From Gemmatimonadaceae bacterium (lineage in GTDB: Bacteria > Gemmatimonadota > Gemmatimonadetes > Gemmatimonadales > Gemmatimonadaceae), in contig JALOPO010000266.1 of NCBI GenBank assembly GCA_025453855.1, positions 1-5,581 on the forward strand: a stretch of 5,581 nt of DNA, written 5' to 3'. The position numbers and the translations under genes were made by a program. Under the pieces are notes generated by a model, which saw nothing but the letters and a program-made list of their open reading frames with translations, made no database searches and was not told the DNA's origin. Shown one piece after another: positions 1 to 5,581 of this stretch; position 1 is the stretch's first letter, and each line of letters starts with the position of its first letter.

Positions 1-192
1 ACGGTGGGCAGCTACCCGGCGCTCGGCGTGACCAACGACTTCGTGGCCAAGGGGAAGGCGCAGCACATGCGGAGCGTCTGGGTCGACGCGCGCGGCACCC
101 TCGTGCTGGTCACGTATGCGGGTCCGGCCACCGACGTGGACGGGATCGTCGACAGCATCGCTCGCACCGTCGCGCGACCGGGCGCGCGCTGA
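1..192 (+). CDS. C-terminal end of an unrecognised protein (5' truncated by the window edge)
   Basis: The frame is open from the first base and closes with TGA at 190-192, leaving 63 codons of the C-terminus. The visible part reads as a mixed alpha/beta domain end: a GTLVLVTYAG strand followed by a helix, DVDGIVDSIARTV, and a short Arg/Pro-rich tail. I do not recognise the family and see no membrane segment or catalytic motif. The reading is supported by the open frame and by protein-like composition with alternating hydrophobic residues. The real start lies outside the window. It lies on the same strand as the downstream tRNA but is separated from it by about 100 bp that contains a promoter-like element, so the two are probably separate transcription units. 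Confidence 0.6.
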   Translation, partial: TVGSYPALGVTNDFVAKGKAQHMRSVWVDARGTLVLVTYAGPATDVDGIVDSIARTVARPGAR

Positions 193-256
193 GCGGCGCC
201 CGCAGCGCGTGGGCGGCGGGCCGCGCACGCGACGCGGCCAGGTGCACGACGCGGCT

Positions 257-285
257 TTGTCACGACCCGGGCCCGCGACTAAGCT
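257..285 (+). promoter_or_regulatory. Candidate sigma70-type promoter for tRNA-Leu
   Basis: TTGTCA at 257-262 matches the -35 consensus TTGACA at five of six positions. After a 17-nt spacer, TAAGCT at 280-285 matches TATAAT at the three most conserved positions (T1, A2, T6). Transcription would start near 291-292, about 5 nt before the mature tRNA. The bases after the -10 (TCCGGC) are GC-rich, the kind of discriminator associated with stringent control of stable-RNA promoters. This is inferred from motifs and spacing only. Confidence 0.45.
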
Positions 286-296
286 TCCGGCGTCGC

Positions 297-379
297 GCCC
301 GGGTGCTGGAATGGTATACAGGGCGGTCTCAAAAACCGCTGGCCGCAAGGTCTTACGGGTTCGAGTCCCGTCCCGGGTA
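297..379 (+). tRNA. tRNA-Leu, anticodon CAA
   Basis: A complete class II cloverleaf can be folded by hand. The acceptor stem is GCCCGGG (297-303) with CCCGGGT (372-378), with one terminal G-U pair, and A379 is the discriminator, as expected for tRNA-Leu. The D arm closes with CTG/CAG. The anticodon stem GCGGT/ACCGC (323-327, 335-339) is perfect, and its loop CTCAAAA places anticodon CAA at 330-332, which reads the Leu codon UUG. A long variable arm (GGCC/GGTC stem) is followed by a T arm ACGGG-TTCGAGT-CCCGT. The 3' CCA is not encoded (TGG follows), so it would be added after transcription. The gene appears intact and functional. Confidence 0.96.
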
Positions 380-381
380 TG

Positions 382-420
382 GAGCGCCGGCCGTCGCCAC
401 GATGCGGCGTGCCGGCGCTC
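382..420. terminator. Strong hairpin between convergent genes, probable bidirectional terminator
   Basis: A perfect 10-bp stem, GAGCGCCGGC (382-391) with GCCGGCGCTC (411-420), encloses a second small CGCC/GGCG stem. It begins 3 nt after the tRNA and lies 12 nt beyond the stop codon of the minus-strand protease gene, so it sits where both converging transcripts should end. Neither strand has a U-tract after the stem, so it is not a textbook intrinsic terminator. The position and stem strength carry the call. Confidence 0.55.
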
Positions 421-432
421 GTCGCAGCCGGC

Positions 433-1653
433 TCAGCGCGCCGGAATCGCCACGCGCTCGGTGCGCCAGCCGGGTGGCAGGATGAAGTCATGCAGCACCG
501 CATCCCCGCCGCTGCGGGCGACGTGTGGACGCACCGATGTCGAGACGATGCCGTCGAGGGGTGGCCGCCACGGATCGAGCCCCCCGCTCGCCACCACGTA
601 GCCCAGGTCGGCCATGGCCTGGACGGAGAGGGCGGAGAAGGGTTCGGCGCGGGATTCGGTGAGCGGCGACATCAGCTCGTCCCCCACGGTCGCCTCGTCC
701 CAGTGCGCAAACGTGGACTGCATCCGGAGCGGGCGCGTTCCGGTCGTCGTCATGCGGTTCCACACCGCCAGCGCGCGTGGTCCCGCGTAGGACGGCGTGG
801 GCAGCGACTGCACGAGCGGCGGCGTGAAGCGGACCACGTCGTCGTCCCAGAAGACGCCGAAGCCGAGCGCGTGTCCGACTTCGTGCAGGAGGATCTCGAA
901 GCGGACGCTGTCGCGCAGGGCGAGGAAGTCGCGCAGGTCGGCGCTGTCGAGCACGACGAGCCCGGCCGAGGTGGCGACGCCCGGGCGGTCCGCGCGCGTG
1001 CGTGTCCGGCATGGCACCGCGGCCGCGATCCCCCGCCCGCGGCCGTCGAGCCGGTCCACGACCACCGCCAGGATCGCCCCGTCGGTCTGCACCGCGGTTG
1101 CGGATCGGAAGCCGCACCGCTCGCTCGCCGGCCATTCGTCGGGCGCCACGCGCGCGGTGGGCTCGGCACCCACGATCACCTCGCGCCACCGCGCGACCAC
1201 GGCCGGCAGCTGTGCGGCGACGGCAGGCGGGAGCTCGGGGCCCACGCCCTGTCGCAGCTCGAGCGGGAACGCCGACGGCGGAACGACGCCGAACGTGGTG
1301 CGCACCACCAGGGTGCCGAGTGTCGCGGTGACCAGCGCGGCGCCGGTATCGCGGGCCACGAGCCACCCATTGCGCAGCACCGCCACCCGCGCCGGCTCGA
1401 CGACGATCGAGGCGGTGGCGTTGCTCGCCGCGCCGCCCGCGGTCGTGCCGGTGACGGTCACGCGGACCGAGTCGCCCACGCCGGTGCGCCAGCGCGTGAG
1501 CGCGATCGTCGCGCTGCGAACCGGTTCGCTGGCCGTGGACTCACCGCCGCACGCGGAGAGGAAGACGACGCCGGCGATCACCGCGCCGCGTGTGCGGCGC
1601 CATGTCCCACACGTCGCGTGCCGACCCGCGAGACGCAGCCCCGATCTGGTCAC
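433..1653 (-). CDS. Leishmanolysin-like (M8-type) zinc metalloprotease lipoprotein with an Ig-like domain
   Basis: A 406-residue product if GTG at 1653-1651 is the start. That start has AGGAG 7 nt upstream; an in-frame ATG at 1716 would add 21 residues but spoils this site. The N-terminus is basic (RRTR), then hydrophobic, and ends in lipobox LSAC with Cys35, so the protein is probably lipid-anchored outside the cytoplasm. Residues about 45-121 look like a bacterial Ig-like Big_2 domain. The catalytic part carries HEVGHALGF (His257, Glu258, His261), a third zinc ligand in the HW pair at His317, and a Met-turn in DELMS (Met328), which is the metzincin layout of bacterial M8-like proteins. Two later cysteines (180, 215) could form a disulfide. 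The substrate is unknown. It is transcribed separately, away from the maltodextrin operon by 262 bp. Confidence 0.88.
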   Translation of the reverse strand: MTRSGLRLAGRHATCGTWRRTRGAVIAGVVFLSACGGESTASEPVRSATIALTRWRTGVGDSVRVTVTGTTAGGAASNATASIVVEPARVAVLRNGWLVARDTGAALVTATLGTLVVRTTFGVVPPSAFPLELRQGVGPELPPAVAAQLPAVVARWREVIVGAEPTARVAPDEWPASERCGFRSATAVQTDGAILAVVVDRLDGRGRGIAAAVPCRTRTRADRPGVATSAGLVVLDSADLRDFLALRDSVRFEILLHEVGHALGFGVFWDDDVVRFTPPLVQSLPTPSYAGPRALAVWNRMTTTGTRPLRMQSTFAHWDEATVGDELMSPLTESRAEPFSALSVQAMADLGYVVASGGLDPWRPPLDGIVSTSVRPHVARSGGDAVLHDFILPPGWRTERVAIPAR

Positions 1654-1660
1654 GGTATTT

Positions 1661-1667
1661 CTCCTCT
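1661..1667 (-). promoter_or_regulatory. Shine-Dalgarno site fixing the GTG start of the metalloprotease
   Basis: On the minus strand this reads AGAGGAG, nearly the full anti-16S complement, with 7 nt to the GTG at 1653. It is the best ribosome site in the window. It decides in favour of the GTG over the in-frame ATG at 1716, which would place this sequence inside the coding region and put an unnatural leader before the lipoprotein signal. Confidence 0.8.
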
Positions 1668-1715
1668 GCACCTGTGAATACCGGATCAAGCACCACGCAC
1701 CCGCGGTTGGTTTCA

Positions 1716-1729
1716 TTGGAGAATTCCAA
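1716..1729. repeat. Short inverted repeat upstream of the metalloprotease
   Basis: TTGGA (1716-1720) and TCCAA (1725-1729) form a perfect 5-bp inverted repeat around GAAT. It lies about 63 bp upstream of the GTG start in a locally AT-richer patch, where a promoter or operator would be expected. No convincing -35/-10 pair was found beside it. A role as a regulator-binding site is conjecture, because a 5-bp half-site can occur by chance. Confidence 0.25.
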
Positions 1730-1743
1730 CGCAGACGGTCGAT

Positions 1744-1769
1744 GGCGCGTCACACGCCGTGTGCGCGCC
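1744..1769. other. Hairpin with 11 paired bases and a single T bulge
   Basis: GGCGCG (1744-1749) pairs with CGCGCC (1764-1769), then a bulged T1750, then CACAC (1751-1755) pairs with GTGTG (1759-1763) around a 3-nt loop. It lies about 90 bp upstream of the metalloprotease start and about 150 bp downstream of the amylase stop. It could be a distal terminator of the operon or part of the protease leader. No U-tract follows on either strand. Confidence 0.4.
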
Positions 1770-1796
1770 GGCGAACGTCGTACATGCCCGGTGCAG

Positions 1797-1830
1797 GAAG
1801 GGCGCTCGCCGCACACGACGCGCGCCCTTC
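1797..1830 (-). terminator. Hairpin with 9-bp stem, candidate terminator of the maltodextrin operon
   Basis: GAAGGGCGC (1797-1805) is perfectly complementary to GCGCCCTTC (1822-1830), with a 16-nt loop. It lies about 85 nt past the amylase stop in the direction of transcription. On the minus strand the stem ends in CCTTC, followed by CTGC, so there is only a hint of a U-rich tail. It may act with the nearer hairpin at 1881-1899. Function is inferred from pairing and position. Confidence 0.4.
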
Positions 1831-1880
1831 GAGTCGACGGCGGCCGACGACTTCGCCCTGCGACGGCGCGTCGGCCCGGA

Positions 1881-1899
1881 CGCGTGACACCGTCACGCG
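1881..1899 (-). terminator. Perfect 8-bp hairpin just after the amylase stop, candidate operon terminator
   Basis: CGCGTGAC (1881-1888) and GTCACGCG (1892-1899) form a perfect 8-bp stem with a 3-nt loop, 16 nt beyond the amylase TGA at 1918-1916. The spacing is typical of a transcript end or a 3'-end-stabilising hairpin. No T-run follows on the minus strand, so it may need Rho or may act mainly as an exonuclease block. Confidence 0.5.
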
Positions 1900-1915
1900 A
1901 CGACCGTGCCTCACG

Positions 1916-3802
1916 TCAGAAGACGCACCCCGCCCGCGCCGGGATCGTGACCACCGTCTCGCCACCTTCCTGCACGGGACGCTGGCAGATGCCGAGCGCA
2001 TCGTCGCGTGGCGTGAAGGCGGGGAGGCGCAGCGTGGCGGCGGTGCTGTCGTTGTTGAGCGTCACCACGGTGGCGCCGCGCCGGTACGCCCACTGCTGCG
2101 CGGTGACCACGAGGTTCTCGATGCGCGCCCGCCGCAGCTCGGGCCGTGCCGCCCGGAGCGCGATCAGGCGCTGCAGGTGCGCCCACGTCGCCTGCTCGGC
2201 CGGCGTGCGTCCCCCGGCATCGAAGGCGTCGCGCGTGTCGCCCGGCCAGCCGCCGGGGAAGTCGCGACGGTTGTCGGGATCGCCGCCGCCGGGGAGGCCG
2301 ATCTCGTCACCGTAGTAGACGAGCGGGATGCCGCGCGTGGTGAACTGGTAGGTGTAGGCGAGGCGCATCCCCTCGGGCGTCGCGCGGCGGTCGCTCATGA
2401 AGCGCGAGACGTCGTGCAGGCCGAGGAAGGTCACGAGGCGCGTGGGATCGCGATACAGCCGGTCGCGTCCCGTCATCATCGCCAGCTCGCGCAGCGCCCC
2501 GCCACCGCCGAACGCGGTGCGGAGCGTGAAGTGGTTCGGGAAGTCGAAGAGGTAGTCGACGCCGGTGGCGACGCCGTCGAACTGCGGCACGCTCCCCTCG
2601 AAGAAGGCGACCAGCGACGGATCGCCCTCGAAGACCTCGCCCACCACGGTCACCGTGGGGCGCGCCCGCTTGATCGCCGCCATCCACTCCTTCCAGAAGG
2701 TGCGCGGCACGTACGGCCACGTGTCCTGCCGGATGCCGTCGAGCCCGAACTTCTCCACCCACCAGAGCGTGTTCTGGATCAGGTAGCGTGACGTCTCGCG
2801 GTCACCCTGGTTGAGGTCTGGGAGGAGGTTCACGAACCACCCGTCGAGCGTCGTGCGCCGCGTGGCCGCGCTTCCGTACGGGTCGGCGAGCGTCCATGCC
2901 TGGAAGTCGTTGGCGATGTGTGCGTCGCGCGTGCCGTTGAACCAGGTCGGCGTGGGCGGGTCCTGCACCCACGGATGCCCGGGGCCCGTGTGGTTGGCGA
3001 CCATGTCGAGGATCACCTTGATCCCGAGGGCGTGCGCATCGTCCACCAGCGCGCGCATGGTGGCGGTGTCGCCGAGGTGCTCGTCGACCGCGTAGTAGTC
3101 GCGGGCGTGGTAGCCGTGGTAGGCGGTCGCGGCCTCGCCGTCGATCAGCTCGCGCCCATTCGTCCGGTCGTCGTTGTCGTAGACCGGGTTCAGCCAGATG
3201 GCGGTGATCCCGAGCGACTTCAGGTAGGGGAGGCGACGCCGCACCCCCGCGAGGTCGCCGCCGTGATAGCTGCGCTTCCGCGCCCGGTCGTGCAGGCCGC
3301 GCGAGCGCGCCGGGTCGTCGTTGGCGGTGTCGCCGTTGACGAACCGGTCGGGCATGATGAGGTAGAGCACGTCGTTCGCGTCGAAGCCCGCGAAGCCCCG
3401 CGTCGCGGCGCGGCGCGGGTGCACGTGGAAGTCGAACGACGCGGCGCCGTCGCGCGTGCGGAGCGTGATCGGGTAACGCCCCGGTCGCACCGTGGCCGGC
3501 ACCGCGACGTCGAGGAAGGCGTGCGTCCCCGCCGCGTTCACCGACGCCGTGCCGCAACGCAGGCGCGCCCCGCACTCGGCGCGCGCACCGGCGAGGCGCG
3601 TCCCGCTCACGAGGAGGCGCACGGGGCTGATCGAGTGCCCGCTCCACCACTCGGGCGGCTCGACCTTCGTGACCGTGGGCGCCTGCGCCGCGAGCGTCGT
3701 GCCGATCAGCGCCGCGATCAGCACCCGCGCACCGCCGCGCGCCGATGCGACGACGGCGCACCGCATGGCGCGCCGTCCGGTGGTGTGTTTCGATGGTGGC
3801 AT
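1916..3802 (-). CDS. Exported GH13 alpha-amylase family enzyme (neopullulanase/cyclomaltodextrinase-like)
   Basis: 628 residues. The ATG at 3802 overlaps the upstream porter's TGA (TGATG) and has AAGGCGG upstream, so translation is probably coupled. A basic leader followed by a hydrophobic stretch (about 27-41) is a signal peptide, placing the enzyme in the periplasm or outside. Residues about 43-128 (starting VTKVEPPEWWSG) match the N-terminal domain of SusA/Flavobacterium-type cyclomaltodextrinases; the TIM barrel spans about 138-550, then a C-terminal beta domain. The motif PDRFVNGDTAND (151-162) is the calcium-site type. Catalytic regions: DMVANH (Asp266, His271), GIRQD (Arg358, nucleophile Asp360), GEV (acid/base Glu389), HD (His463, Asp464). 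Leu462 replaces the usual Asn before HD. Expected reaction: hydrolysis of alpha-1,4 bonds in maltodextrins, cyclodextrins or pullulan; the exact specificity cannot be read. The domain set is intact. It is last gene of the malQ-porter-amylase operon. Confidence 0.92.
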   Translation of the reverse strand: MPPSKHTTGRRAMRCAVVASARGGARVLIAALIGTTLAAQAPTVTKVEPPEWWSGHSISPVRLLVSGTRLAGARAECGARLRCGTASVNAAGTHAFLDVAVPATVRPGRYPITLRTRDGAASFDFHVHPRRAATRGFAGFDANDVLYLIMPDRFVNGDTANDDPARSRGLHDRARKRSYHGGDLAGVRRRLPYLKSLGITAIWLNPVYDNDDRTNGRELIDGEAATAYHGYHARDYYAVDEHLGDTATMRALVDDAHALGIKVILDMVANHTGPGHPWVQDPPTPTWFNGTRDAHIANDFQAWTLADPYGSAATRRTTLDGWFVNLLPDLNQGDRETSRYLIQNTLWWVEKFGLDGIRQDTWPYVPRTFWKEWMAAIKRARPTVTVVGEVFEGDPSLVAFFEGSVPQFDGVATGVDYLFDFPNHFTLRTAFGGGGALRELAMMTGRDRLYRDPTRLVTFLGLHDVSRFMSDRRATPEGMRLAYTYQFTTRGIPLVYYGDEIGLPGGGDPDNRRDFPGGWPGDTRDAFDAGGRTPAEQATWAHLQRLIALRAARPELRRARIENLVVTAQQWAYRRGATVVTLNNDSTAATLRLPAFTPRDDALGICQRPVQEGGETVVTIPARAGCVF

Positions 3803-5041
3803 CAGGCAGCCGCCTTGGCGAGACGTCCACCACGCGGCGGCGCGACGCGATCCGCGGCCGTCGCCGGATCGTGCACGCGCGTCACGAGCAGCGCCGCGAT
3901 GGCCAGGAAGACGCCACCCGCCGCCGGCGAGGATGGAGTAGGGCATGGAGAGGATGCTCGCCCACGCGATGCCGACGCCGGTCATGGAGAGCAGGAGCAG
4001 CGTCGGCTGGTGGATGACCGCCACCGAGAGCAGCCCCGCCGCGCCGGCCAGCAGGCAGGCCGCGTGCGTGGTCTTGCGGCCGAAGCGCGTCGCGAGCGAC
4101 GGGAGCACGAACGAGAAGGCGAAGCAGACCGCCGAGTAGGCGGCGAAGCAGAGCCCCGCCCACTCGATCCCCTGTTGGTAGAGCGGCGACTTCTCGTCGG
4201 TGGCGCCGAACACGTGGCGCGCGACGGTCACCGGGAAGTAGAGCCACATGCAGAACAGGCCGAGCCAGGTCGCGATCTGCACCAGCGCCAGCTCGCCCAT
4301 CGTCGCCGGCATGTGGCGCGCCGCCTCGAAGATCTCCCTGAGCGCCGCCACCGGCCCGCCGCCGCTCGCCCGGCGCGCCGCCTCGAACGCGTCCATGTCC
4401 TCGGGCGGATGCTCGCGCGTGGTGAGCACCGTGTAGAGCACCGCCCCCATGAAGGCGGCGGCGCCGACGTAGAACGAGAGGCGCACCGCGGTGGGGATCG
4501 TCCCCGGCGCGCTCGTCGCGACGCCGAACCAGTTGGTGAACATCCACGGGAGCGCGCTCGCGATCACCGCCCCGAGCCCGATGAAGAGCGACTGCATCGT
4601 GAAGCCGCGCGTCCGCTGCTCCTGGGGGAGCAGGTCGGTGACGAAGGCGCGGAACGGCTCCATGCTGATGTTGATCGACGCGTCGAGCACCCAGAGCAGC
4701 CCGGCCGCCATCCAGAGCGAGCTCGAATGCGGCATCACCAGCAGCGCGAGCGAGCTGAGGATCGCCCCGACGAGGAAGAACGGGCGGCGGCGGCCGAAGC
4801 GCGGCGACCAGGTGCGGTCGCTCAGGTGGCCGATGATCGGCTGCACGATGAGCCCCGTGAGCGGCGCGGCGAGCCAGAGCATCGGGATCTGGTCGGCGCT
4901 CGCGCCGAGGTACTCGTAGATCGCGCTCATGTTCGCCATCTGGAGCGCCCAGCCGAACTGGATGCCCAGGAAGCCGAAGCTCATGTTCCAGATGGCGGCG
5001 AAGCTCGCCGGCGCGGTGCTCCGCGCGGGTTGGACGGGCAT
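3802..5041 (-). pseudogene. MFS sugar porter (SLC45/GPH-like, probable maltose/maltodextrin importer) with internal deletion and frameshift
   Basis: ATG at 5041 lies 3 nt after the malQ stop. The start reads as in the family (IWNMSFGFLGIQFGWALQ, 17-34), and the MFS loop signature GHLSDRTWSPRFGRRRP is at 71-87, typical of SLC45/sucrose-type porters. Ten membrane segments can be seen, up to SMPYSILAG (365-373). Normally an LPP-type loop, TM11 and then TM12 follow. Here the frame breaks near 3913-3930: the original frame turns into Arg-rich nonsense, while another frame gives GGVFLAIAALLVTRVHDP and a tail ending at TGA 3804-3802, clearly the native C-terminus. About 45-50 residues are missing relative to the family as I know it. 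The span is 1240 nt, not a multiple of three. It should import maltose or maltodextrins across the inner membrane, but as written it is probably inactive, unless the break is an assembly error, in which case this is a normal porter gene. Confidence 0.82.
3913..3930 (-). other. Deletion/frameshift junction in the porter gene
   Basis: The coding frame of the porter changes inside a GC-only stretch (minus strand GCCGGCGGCGGGTGGC). Upstream, the frame with codon starts at positions such as 3925 reads TM10. Downstream, the frame with codon starts at 3918, 3915 and so on reads TM12. The repetitive GGC/CGG content gives microhomology suitable for replication slippage or for an assembly collapse. Because the broken frame equals the amylase frame, a single ORF from 5041 to 1916 (1041 codons) results. 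Confidence 0.75.
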
Positions 5042-5044
5042 CGA

Positions 5045-5581
5045 TTATCCCGGCAGGCGGTCGTAGGTGTCGATGAGCGAGCGGAGGCGCTCGATGATCG
5101 CGGGGGTGAGCTGCTCCCACGTGAAGCGGAAGCGCCAGTTGCCGCCGGCGCGTCCCGGCAGGTTGAAGCGTGCCTCGCTGCCGAGGCCCAGCAGGTCCTG
5201 CATGGGCATGATCACCGTGTCGCTCACCGAGGCGAGGCCGGCGCGGATGAGCCTCCAGTGGATCTCGCTGCCGTCGGTGTCCAGGTAGCGCATGGCGAAG
5301 GCCTTCTCCTTCGCCACCTCGGTCGCGCTGCGCGTCGAGTCGCCGACGCCCTGCGAGCGCCACCACCCCACGGTGGTGTCATTGTCGTGAGTGCCGGTGT
5401 AGACGACGCACTCGCGCGGGAAGTTGTGCGGCTGGAAGTCGCGCGCCTGCGCATCGGTGCCGAAGGCGAACTGGAGGATGCGCATGCCGGGAAAGCCGTT
5501 GGCCTCGCGCAGCGCCTCCACCGCCGGCGTGATCACGCCCAGGTTCTCGGCGATGATGGGGAGGTCACCGAGGGCGGCGCG
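5045..5581 (-). CDS. malQ: 4-alpha-glucanotransferase (amylomaltase, GH77), C-terminal part; 5' end beyond the window
   Basis: The last 178 residues of an amylomaltase are visible, with stop TAA at 5047-5045. Recognisable GH77 blocks are GDLPIIAENLGVITPAVEAL, whose Glu (visible residue 12) is the catalytic acid/base; NGFPGMRILQFAFG; PHNFPRECVVYTGTHDNDTT, whose Asp after His is the transition-state-stabilising residue; and LGSEARFNLPG near the end. The nucleophile Asp lies in the missing N-terminal part. The enzyme transfers alpha-1,4-glucan segments between maltodextrins in the cytosol, releasing glucose and making longer chains for phosphorylase. It is the most upstream visible gene of the operon, 3 nt from the porter start, matching a maltodextrin-use role. 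No signal peptide can be judged, since the start is outside. Confidence 0.95.
   Translation of the reverse strand, partial: RAALGDLPIIAENLGVITPAVEALREANGFPGMRILQFAFGTDAQARDFQPHNFPRECVVYTGTHDNDTTVGWWRSQGVGDSTRSATEVAKEKAFAMRYLDTDGSEIHWRLIRAGLASVSDTVIMPMQDLLGLGSEARFNLPGRAGGNWRFRFTWEQLTPAIIERLRSLIDTYDRLPG

Noticed and set aside
185..209. Stem CGCGCTG/CAGCGCG straddling the stop codon of the first gene as a terminator
   Set aside because: Only 7 bp with an 11-nt loop, it overlaps the coding end, competes with an alternative GGGCGC/GCGCCC pairing, and has no U-tract. It is too weak in such GC-rich sequence.
193..296. Search for a small gene or attachment site next to the tRNA
   Set aside because: No open frame with a ribosome site, no integrase, and no repeat of the tRNA 3' end elsewhere in the window. 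Apart from the promoter-like element, nothing was seen.
379..1677. Long plus-strand ORF (432 codons) opposite the metalloprotease gene
   Set aside because: It mirrors a clear real gene on the other strand; the product is Arg/His-rich low-complexity with no motif, as expected from antisense frames in GC-rich DNA. It would also begin at the last base of the tRNA.
1675..1680. TATTCA (minus strand) as a -10 box for the metalloprotease
   Set aside because: Only three matches to TATAAT, with no acceptable -35 hexamer at 16-18 nt upstream. I could not place a promoter for this gene with confidence.
797..2791. Long plus-strand ORF (664 codons) spanning two minus-strand genes and the gap between them
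   Set aside because: It crosses unrelated genes, has Arg/Ser/Thr-rich nonsense composition, no ribosome site of note and no recognisable domain. Absence of stops is due to high GC.
3882..5366. Minus-strand ORF (494 codons) overlapping the porter and malQ
   Set aside because: It lies in a shifted frame of two genes with recognisable products; its translation is Arg/His/Pro-rich with none of the hydrophobic segments expected.

Overview
The window is very GC-rich (roughly 70% by eye) and comes from a Gram-negative-type bacterium: it encodes a lipoprotein, an exported glycoside hydrolase and an MFS sugar porter. The combination of a leishmanolysin-like (M8-type) lipoprotein carrying a bacterial Ig-like domain with an SLC45-type maltodextrin porter and a SusA-like GH13 enzyme suggests Gemmatimonadota. 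That assignment rests on family habits, not on a marker gene, and is only moderately supported.

Layout from left to right. (1) The 3' end of an unrecognised plus-strand gene (1-192). (2) A plus-strand tRNA-Leu with anticodon CAA (297-379), with a plausible sigma70-type promoter just upstream. (3) A strong hairpin (382-420) in the convergent gap between the tRNA and the next gene. (4) A minus-strand zinc metalloprotease lipoprotein (433-1653, GTG start with a clear AGGAG ribosome site). (5) A 262-bp intergenic region (1654-1915) holding three hairpins and one short inverted repeat. (6) A minus-strand maltodextrin operon, transcribed right to left: malQ (4-alpha-glucanotransferase, running off the right edge), an MFS sugar porter, and an exported GH13 amylase/neopullulanase-like enzyme. 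malQ and the porter are 3 nt apart, and the porter's stop overlaps the amylase start (TGATG).

The operon is a compact route for starch-derived glucan: the exported GH13 enzyme shortens maltodextrins or cyclodextrins, the porter imports the products, and cytosolic MalQ disproportionates them.

The main oddity is in the porter gene. After TM10 (residue 373) about 45-50 family-typical residues (TM11 region) appear to be missing and the reading frame changes. The genuine last segment (TM12 and tail) is still readable in another frame and ends at the TGA that overlaps the amylase start. The broken frame runs without a stop into the amylase frame, giving one 1041-codon ORF (1916-5041) that looks like an MFS-amylase fusion. 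It is best read as a deletion (in the genome or the assembly) and not as a designed fusion. I found no mobile element, CRISPR array or clearly new system.
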